Below the pieces are notes generated by a model. It did not search any database. It was not told the DNA's origin and saw only the letters and a list, made by a program, of their open reading frames with translations. DNA of 64,000 nt from Sophora flavescens (Eukaryota > Streptophyta > Magnoliopsida > Fabales > Fabaceae). Position 1 is the stretch's first letter, and every line of letters begins with the position of its first letter. Shown piece by piece: positions 56,717-64,000 of this stretch. Where the stretch lies: contig CM061070.1 in assembly GCA_030762895.1 (NCBI GenBank), forward strand, positions 36,545,652-36,609,651, written 5' to 3'. The translations under genes and the position numbers were made by a program.

Positions 56717-57643
56717 GGCTTAATTGCACTTTTGGTCCCCCAACTTTAGCTCATGTGTGATTTTGGTCCCTAATGTTTTCTCGAGCACATTTGGTTCCTC
56801 AAATTTTTAAAAGTTTCAAAATAAGTCCCTCCATCCAATTTCCATCAATTTGTGTCTTACTTGGCAGGTCTCGTGCCACATGACAAGTCCACCTAAATTT
56901 ATTATATTAAATAATTATTATATTTAAAATTAAAAAATTAAAAATCTAGTCCAAGGCATATTCTCCCTAACTTCATCATTCAAGAAAAAAAACTCCATTA
57001 ACAAAGCTTCAACCATTCCATTACACTTTAACCATGTACATCCCCTTCAACCTCGAATAACTCACAAAACCAGAACCTCCTTTTTGCCACCATTTCAAAA
57101 ACCTTAAACCATTGGAACCTAACAACAAACACCTTGAACACATTTCTATAACCTTCACCACCATCACTCCTTCTTAACCACAACCCGCATCTTCACCTTC
57201 TCACCCAACCAGATCAGCGTCCTGCGACGAAGCACCGCCTGGTCACAGCTCGCCATCGCCATCTCCAGATCCGGTCACCAGTTGTAGATCATGAACCACC
57301 ACCAGTAGCTCCTATCAATTTGGAAGCTAACTTGTACTTCAATGTTGTTCGAAGAAAATTTTATATTGTAGCACGACTGACCGCCATACGTTGGAGCAGA
57401 CCTTGATTCATTTCTATTAGCTCTTCTATCTTCTCTTCTTTCTCTGTTTCTAAGAGTTCATCTGGTGTGGCCGTGTGGGTGACAAGTAGGACTGCCAAGT
57501 AGGACACAAATTGATGGAAATTGGATGGAGGTACTTATTTTGCAACTTTTGAATAATTGAGGGACCAAATGTGCTAAAAAAAACATTAAGGACCAAAATT
57601 GCACATGAACTAAAGTTGGGGGGACCAAAAGTACAATTAAGCC
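56717..57643. mobile_element. Non-autonomous Mutator-like element, 927 bp
   Basis: Terminal inverted repeats of about 150 bp (GGCTTAATTGCACTTTTGG at the left; the same with one change on the other strand at the right). It is flanked by 9-bp duplications AATGAAGAA (56708-56716) and AATGAAGAG (57644-57652), one mismatch. The centre (56950-57440) is C- and CA-rich with short genic-looking stretches (GATCAGCGTCCTGCGACGAAG). No transposase. It may carry captured host sequence. Confidence 0.9.
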
Positions 57644-58279
57644 AATGAAGAGTTAGTCTGTAATCTTGATCTATCTTCTTTCAGCTTCCTTAATAAGATT
57701 TTGTGTTTGAAATCTTTTGATGCTTTGAGGAGCACTTGATCAGTGTATAGCTTCTTGATACTTATTCATCATTTGAGTACTGACAAGTGTAAGAGAGATC
57801 TTTGAGTGGATAAGTCTTTGACACAGTCTTCTTACTAACATCAGATTGATTTAATGATAAGCTGTCTTCATCTTTCATTCTTGCAGATGCTAGATAAGGA
57901 GAGATACTTGGCCTTCTTGCTTTGAACTGCATAGGACTTAGCCTTCTTACTTCTGACCACTTAGAACATTGGAGACAAGGAGTCTGAGATATATATCTGC
58001 CTTAGTTTTAGCTTGAGTCAATCTTCAGACTCATTTCTCTTTGTTATGCCTTGACGTCAGACGCATGTGCTAACACTTTGATCCTTTAGTATTCTTTAGT
58101 TGAAATGTCCTGCTAATTAAGAATGTTCTTTTTCTGCACAACTCAAATAAATGATTAGCAATATTCACACAGTTCATATAAAATCATTTGCTTATTATTT
58201 GGGTTCATCAAAACACACACGAGCTAACCAGAGTATGAGTCAAATGCATGACAGAGTCAAATGCTTTGTGACTTAACAT

Positions 58280-58295
58280 TCTCCCCCTTTTTGAT
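58280..58295 (-). other. Polypurine tract of the second Sirevirus
   Basis: Minus-strand AAAAAGGGGGAGA directly abutting the LTR. Confidence 0.8.
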
Positions 58296-59407
58296 GATGA
58301 CAAAAATATTTCATATGATTTTATATTGAACATAAACAGATACAATATTGACATATTCAATTAAAGCATATCAAAGATATAAAAACAATTTTTTTAGAAA
58401 ACTTATTCTTTTAAGAACGTTTAGATGCTACCTCTAAATGTATGCTATTCTTTTAAAGAATTCTAACTTACTGCTTACTTCCATATTTTCATTTATTCTT
58501 TTGTTCTTTATAAAATCATTCTTTTTATTCTTTTCCCCCTTCTGGCATTATAAAAAAGGTAACTACTTTGATACTTAGGGAGACATTTTTTTCTGAAAAA
58601 GGTTTTTCTAATAGAAACGAGAGAGCAAACAGAGAAATCTATAAACAATACAATTCTATCCCCTATGCAATGTAGTTTTGCCATGTGACATCTTCCCTAT
58701 GAATGATATGTTGCCATGTGTCATATGTCAAGCGTCAACACTACAATTTTCGGATTTATTATTGTATTTATATACTTAACAAAAAATAACACACTAAAAA
58801 TAAAAAATGAATGAAAATTACCGAAATTGAAATTGAAATTTTATGTTTAAATGTAACTAATCTTATCTAATTATTTAAACTTGCATGGGATAAAAATAAC
58901 ACACTAAAATAAAAAATGAATGAAAATGAAAAATAACACACTAAAAACAAAAATGAATAAAAATTACCGAAATTGAAATTGAAATTTTAATTTTAAATTT
59001 AAGGTCATACAAGATGTATTTACGTAAATCTTATCAAAGTTGAAATTAAATTTAAATTACGTGAATTGAAATTAAAAACTATCTATAAACAATGCAATTC
59101 CACGTGTCGTTATCATATCTTTTTATTTTCTATTGTATTCATACAAATATGAAAAAGAAAAACATTTATGATTTGTCCCGTGCGGGCATGGGATCAATGT
59201 CTACTATTGAACATTCCAAAGAAAATCAGAGAAACATATTAACATCAAATCATATAGCAAAAATTTCATCATGACAGATGAATTAAGATTAAACCAACCT
59301 TAATCACCATGAGTCTTAAACAGCTCAAGAAAAAACATGTGTTCATAGGACTCAAAACATATTAAAAAAAATATTAAAAAAAGATCATCATAGAAAGATT
59401 TGTTCAA
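58296..59407. other. Non-coding 3' region of the second Sirevirus
   Basis: AT-rich, with AATAACACACTAAAA and GAAATTGAAATTTTA repeated several times at 58780-59040. No frame recognised. It lies between the LTR and the envelope-like ORF. Confidence 0.5.
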
Positions 59408-60234
59408 TTAATTCATTTTCTCAAGTACTTTGTGGAGAAGATCCACAACTACTGCCATCTTTTCTCGAACACTTCTGATTTTTGCTCTAGCTATCGGGTT
59501 GCAGACATTAGAAGGGTTTGATTCAGATGCCTGTCCTGCTGCATGATCAGAGTTCTTGTGATAGGGGTTTCCGGATCCTTGATTAGCTTGCTCTCCTGGA
59601 TGAATAAAGTCCAAAGGAACTGGTTCTTCTTCAACCATTTTCAGATTTTCATTCATTACTTCATCATAATTTTCATGCCATGGCTGAAGAATGATGTTCT
59701 TAGACATATTTCCAAAGACAGTGAGGGGTTCTGTGGCACTTCTGGCCAAACCAGCTTCATCATTCTGAGATTTTCTCATCACTTCTCTTCTTCTACTACA
59801 ATTTCCTCATCAACTTCCTCAGAGGATTTATACAAAACAGCTCTTGCAATTTCATTTTCTATCTCTTCATCAGAATCTAGAAAGAAATTATTTAAGATTT
59901 TGACCTTGAAGCCATCCATGGGTTCAGGTGCGAATCTTGGTTCAGAGACAACTTGTAGAGAGGGTACAACAAAAGACATGTTTGCAAAGAAACGGGGTTC
60001 AGATATGACAGAGGTATCATACTCATCAAAGAGATCCGATAGATTTGGTTCAAACAACACATCATATATTGAAAGAGGATTTTCATCCAACACATTTAGA
60101 AAGTTTCTTGAAACAATGAAGGTGTCAGAAACAGAGAAGAGACAATTATGCAGAGAGATAAGATGCAAAAACTGACATAGAGGTGGTAGGGTTTCAGAAA
60201 TTGTTTCGTCAAAGATTGGAGTTTTACACCACAA
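59408..60234 (-). pseudogene. Envelope-like ORF C-terminal part of the second Sirevirus
   Basis: Two adjoining frames on the minus strand (60234-59779 and 59782-59408) overlap by four bases and probably represent one broken ORF. The first is rich in acidic and hydrophobic residues (DVLFEPNLSDLFDEYDTS, LDSDEEIENEIARAVLYK). The second ends in a heptad-like tail, VREKMAVVVDLLHKVLEK, that resembles the tail of the 6278-8773 region (LRETMQTVVVLLTKIVEK). The start is not seen. The function of this extra Sirevirus protein is unknown to me. Confidence 0.65.
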
Positions 60235-60415
60235 ATATAATCAATTGACTAAAGAGTGAGTGATGATAGTGTAAAACAAACTTTTTGTTGATCTAGAGGG
60301 TGGAATGGGTTCCTCTAAATCGTCCACATAGACAATGGAGACTTCTAGCCAGTTTTTTTGGGTAGGCAAATGTTAGTGTGTTAATTGTTAGTATTTTGTT
60401 AGTGGGCGGGGTTTA

Positions 60416-60778
60416 TGTAACACCCCTTGGACATTACTTTGTAACCTGTGCGGAAATAAATTAAAAAGTAATTTACAGGTTGCTTTCAGAAAATTTATTT
60501 GTTTTAAGTCAGAAAACTCGGGTGTAAAAATTTTCTTCCGAGAATAACTCTAGAACACCATAATACATACATTAAACAGTAAAGTCACATACATAAAGAA
60601 ATCACCACGGCATACCATTTTTTTTCCTCAAAGGTTTTCAACTCCCAAAAGGGGAAACTTAAACCAAAGACAAAATTACAGCACCACAGTTACCGACCTT
60701 TTAAAACATATAACCCAACCAAGACTCCTAAGCCGGTCGCTCTACAAGACATTGTTGGAACGACCTCCATGGTCATTC
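60416..60778 (-). repeat. LTR copy, left (truncated)
   Basis: TGTAACACCCCTTGG to CCATGGTCATTC. Nearly identical to 63032-63396 (for example AGAAAACTCGGGTG, ACCGACCTTTTAAAACA). Confidence 0.85.
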
Positions 60779-63015
60779 ACCGCTATAGATTTGATCGTAT
60801 CTAGATGCTACACTTACTCCCAAACCAACTTCCTAAATATCTGATCATTTTTCTTGCTCACCCACTCGAGTCGAGAACGATCTGTTGAGCTTAGCCTTAA
60901 CTTAGTCCTCAACACTTAGAGCGGACTTTACCGATAAACGTTGGTAAACTTCGGATCTTCTTCATTTGAAAAGATATCTGAAGATACTCCATGAAGTTTT
61001 ATCAGTCCTCTGATACCTATTTTCGGTGAGACTTCCCATTGCATAGTGGATCTTAACAGGCAAGAAGGGCGTCGACTTCGTCAGTCGGTCCTCAATCACT
61101 CGAACTTAAACAAGATCCTTATAGATCTCCAGTAAACTCAATGAAAATGCATCATGGCACCAACATCTTTAGCAAGGGAGGTCTCAAACGTCAAACTATC
61201 TCTTTTTCACTGTAGTCGACTAACTCTAACATACTGATATGAATCAGATACCCATCCTCATGACTCTTTGAGATAGGTCACATGTCAAGGACGTTTGGAA
61301 TAATTCGTAGGGTAAATCAAGGATGACAAATCTTTTCGAATTACAACAAGACATGATCTTAAAGATCAAAGAAAGAAATTTTCAAGGAAAGGAATTTCTT
61401 GATTTTGCTTTCACAAGGCTTAATTAAAAATTTCATCAATTCGAAAGATACAAGAATATCCAATATGGAAAAGATTCTTTAATAGATTCATGGGCGTAAA
61501 AATGTATGGCCAATACATATTTACAAACATGAGTCTGATAATGTTCATCCTTCCCCAAGAACTTCCAGCTGATTTAGGAAATCAAAGGATGAATAGTTCA
61601 TATTCCCAAGAGGATTCACTTTTAGTACAAAGAATTTACAAAACGACGATTTTAAAAAAAAGAACACAGTCTGGCAAAAATCAGACTGGGTCGCCTCTAC
61701 CAAAAGTAAAAGTGATTAGACTAAGTTTCATCAAGAAACCTCTATTATCCATAAGTCATTTGTATTATAACTTAAGAAATAGTTATAACAAATTCTTCAA
61801 CGAAATGTGAAAATATCCAGACCAATGAATACTATCAAATCAATCCACTCGAATGTCTAATACATGGTGGGTTATTTAGAGGTGTGAGTACAACTTCTCA
61901 CAAACAAGGAAATTATTTAGAACAAAATGTAATTATGGACTAACATAACCAGTTTATGAGTTTTGATAGCTTCCAAATCAAAGTCAGAAACGTCTGTCTG
62001 ACACGTATAAACTTCACCGCTATGATTGTCCAATACAACCATAGGGTCTCGAGAAACAAATGTCAACTGACAAGTTCATAAAGAATCAAATAGTACAGTG
62101 AAGAGTTTTTTTTTTCTCTCATAACATGAGACACTCATCCAAGGTTGAAGATTCAAATCTATTCGCCTTGGCTCCATTAAGCACAAAGGTCTTTCCAAAC
62201 GCGCTTAGTATGGTCACCCTGAATAGGTACGATCACAGACAACTGGATTAGTTTCTCAAACATACGAAGAGTTGATCTTTCCTCATAAGATGAGTCAACG
62301 GCGCAAAATCTTTAATAGGTCCTCAGTTCAATCTGGTGATAACTTATCTTCAAGTCGATCATTGAGTAGACCAAAACTCCTCACGATTGACTTATCCAAT
62401 CAACTACGCACAACAGAGAATACTCGTTCATATTCGTCACTTTGTTGACTTGTCAGAAATCCACGCGATATCTCGCTCCATCACACGACATTGGTGCTTC
62501 CTACAGAAAAACCCAGCCTAACAAACTGCTTAGACCACTGATTTTTTAGTTGAATCGAGTCGTCTAACTCGATTAACTTTGTAGGCATCATCCTACAAAA
62601 GCGGATAGAAATTGGACCGAACCTAGTAACCAGAACGATCGAAAATCACTATCCTCTGCTAGCAGTAAAACTAAACATTTCCAGGGAACACCCCCGGAAA
62701 TCCTTTCACAAACGATAATCCTGAAACATTCTCAATGAACATTCCTAGAATATCTACGTTAATAGGCATACTATTCAAATGTCTGACACAATCCAAAAAG
62801 GATAATCGAATGTGTCACACATGAACCAACACACAATTACTATCTATGGGTTCCTACAAGTCAAAACTCGTGTAACCCATCTAGATAAAAACACATACTA
62901 ATAAGCCAACACACATTGTTTCGATAAGGAAACAATTTCAAATAGTGACCAACCAGAGATCACACAACGAAAACATAACAGACCTATTCCCCAAGGTTCC
63001 CAAAATACTCGACCA
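60779..63015. other. Internal region without recognisable coding sequence
   Basis: Both strands are broken into short frames. The longest, 61490-61810 plus, is antisense to the element and has no known motif. It may be decayed gag and leader or a large non-coding internal region. Confidence 0.4.
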
Positions 63016-63027
63016 GCTCTGATACCA
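63016..63027 (-). other. Primer binding site, tRNA-Met
   Basis: Minus-strand TGGTATCAGAGC, four bases from the 5' LTR edge at 63032. Confidence 0.85.
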
Positions 63028-63031
63028 CCTT

Positions 63032-64000
63032 TGTAACACCCCCTTGGGCATTACTTCATAACCTGTTCAGAAATAAATTAAAAAGTAATTTGCTGGTTGC
63101 TTTCGGAAAATTTATTTGTTTTAAGTCAGAAAACTCGGGTGTAAACATTTTCTTTCGCGAATAACTCTAGAACACCATAATACATACATTAAACAGTAAA
63201 GTCAAATACATAAAGAAATCACCACGGCATACCATTTTTTTTTCCTCAAAGGTTTTCAACTCCCAAAAGGGGAAACTTAAACCAAAGACAAAATTACAGC
63301 ACCACAGTTACCGACCTTTTAAAACATATAACCCAACCAAGACTCCTAAGCCGATCGCTCTACAAGACATTGTTGGAACGACCTCCATGGTCATTCCCAT
63401 GAACAGATAATTCTTCAAGCATCTAGAATCTAAGTCCGCGTGACTTAAGAAACTTCTCTGCACCAACTATACTGTTGTACCGAGGTACAACAGCAAACCA
63501 GATGAATCCTGATATATTTGTAAGGGTGAGACACCAATATATGGATTTTAATAAGATATCCACACGCATAACACACAAAACATCATATTCATAGTATTCA
63601 GAATATGTAACAATTTATCCAAACAACATAATAAATTGTCAAAGGGTTTCATACCCGACAGCCATCGCGATTTTACAAATATGCACGACACTTCAATAAT
63701 CAGGTTCTCACTCACAACTCTACCAACTCCTTGTTTTTCGTTTCCGTTGATCAGGCGTTTTAAATGGAGCATTGACAACGAAAAGAATTCAATGTCCAAC
63801 AGATTTCAAATAATCGGAATACCCCAGGTATCACCATAGTTGTTTGCGCAAAATATGACACCTTAGCCAACCAAGGACTCAATTGTCATCACGATAAACG
63901 GGAAACTTCGGTCCACTCATTGCCCAATATTACTCATGGCGCAATGGTTATCGCGGTTAATGGGCTTTATACCATCAGATACATTGATCAGAATATATGA
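63032..64000 (-). repeat. 5' LTR copy, right (runs to or past the window end)
   Basis: Shares 363 bp with 60416-60778, then continues with sequence not present in the left copy. No TG/CA end is evident before base 64000. No gene is seen in 63397-64000; the frames at 63548-63839 have no motif. Confidence 0.55.

Larger units (their letters stand above)
55332..58278 (-). repeat. Sirevirus LTR with internal tandem repeat and MULE insertion
   Basis: Begins TGAAATGG on the plus strand and ends CTTAACA (TGTTAAGTCAC on the minus strand). It is about 2 kb once the 927-bp insertion at 56717-57643 is discounted. It resembles the 13832-15082 LTR in several stretches (GGGCTACATCCAGTCC, CTTGGCTTCACCAAG, CCTAGCCTCTCCAGGCT). 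Confidence 0.82.
55332..60240 (-). mobile_element. Second Sirevirus-type Copia element, minus strand, 3' part only
   Basis: Left LTR (3' LTR in the element's orientation) at 55332-58278, a polypurine tract, and an envelope-like ORF remnant at 59408-60234. It is truncated or interrupted near 60240-60415, before RNase H would appear. The organisation matches the 3' part of the element at 4722-15082, but the sequence is clearly diverged. It is inserted into the gypsy LTR fragment that ends at 55331. Confidence 0.8.
60416..64000 (-). mobile_element. LTR retrotransposon, minus strand, incomplete
   Basis: Two direct repeats start TGTAACACCCC at 60416 and 63032 and match for about 363 bp. Just left of the second, the minus strand reads TGGTATCAGAGCTGG, a tRNA-Met PBS, fixing the orientation. 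The right copy is therefore the 5' LTR, running on past 63396, possibly to or beyond the window end. The left copy loses similarity at 60778, so it is a truncated 3' LTR. 60779-63015 has no recognisable gag or pol motif. Family not determined; the TGTAACACCC start suits gypsy. Confidence 0.65.

Noticed and set aside
61490..61810. 106-codon plus-strand frame
   Set aside because: Antisense to the retroelement orientation given by the PBS and without motif.

Overview
This window reads as nuclear DNA of a flowering plant, most likely a legume. It is AT-rich, gene-poor and packed with plant transposable elements: Sirevirus-type and other Copia, Tekay-type chromovirus and Athila/Tat-type gypsy, CACTA, Mutator-like and LINE pieces. 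Only one convincing host gene is present, an intron-containing R2R3-MYB transcription factor gene. I see nothing prokaryotic or organellar, and no rRNA, tRNA or CRISPR. The legume assignment rests on element style (Sireviruses with an envelope-like second ORF, and a MULE whose TIR begins GGCTTAATTGCACTTTTGG). The species cannot be fixed by eye.

Layout. 86-1485 is a broken Copia pol, fused in frame to a gypsy (Tekay-like) pol tail (1486-3110). The gypsy 3' LTR (3152-4721 and 15083-15465) is split by a complete minus-strand Sirevirus (4722-15082) with two LTRs, PBS, PPT, gag, pol and an envelope-like ORF, all carrying inactivating lesions. 15807-17300 is the 5' end of another Copia element, and 17827-18054 a LINE-type RNase H relic. 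18760-29058 is the most striking structure: three LTRs and two internal regions of a non-autonomous Athila/Tat-like element, flanked by one perfect 5-bp duplication (GTGCT). Its middle LTR is a mosaic of the outer two. Each internal region carries the same 422-codon ORF and no RT or integrase.

30085-31755 is a related gypsy tail plus LTR. 32262-37562 is a deleted plus-strand Copia element with a full 5' LTR and part of a 3' LTR. 38414-44706 is a CACTA transposon with 3-bp duplications, dense ACGTCAG-type subterminal repeats and a TNP2-type transposase broken by three frame changes. 47415-48914 is a second, non-autonomous CACTA element rich in hairpins. The MYB gene lies at 49450-51222; its single intron holds a large fold-back element. 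Downstream are a 660-bp fold-back MITE, a 184-bp mini-CACTA and a LINE 3' end. A gypsy LTR fragment then follows, invaded by a second Sirevirus (55332-60240) whose own LTR was invaded by a MULE. Last comes a minus-strand LTR element (60416 to the window end).

How it fits together: apart from the MYB gene the window is a record of nested insertion, recombination and decay. Relative ages can be read from the nesting. No coordinated gene pathway is visible.
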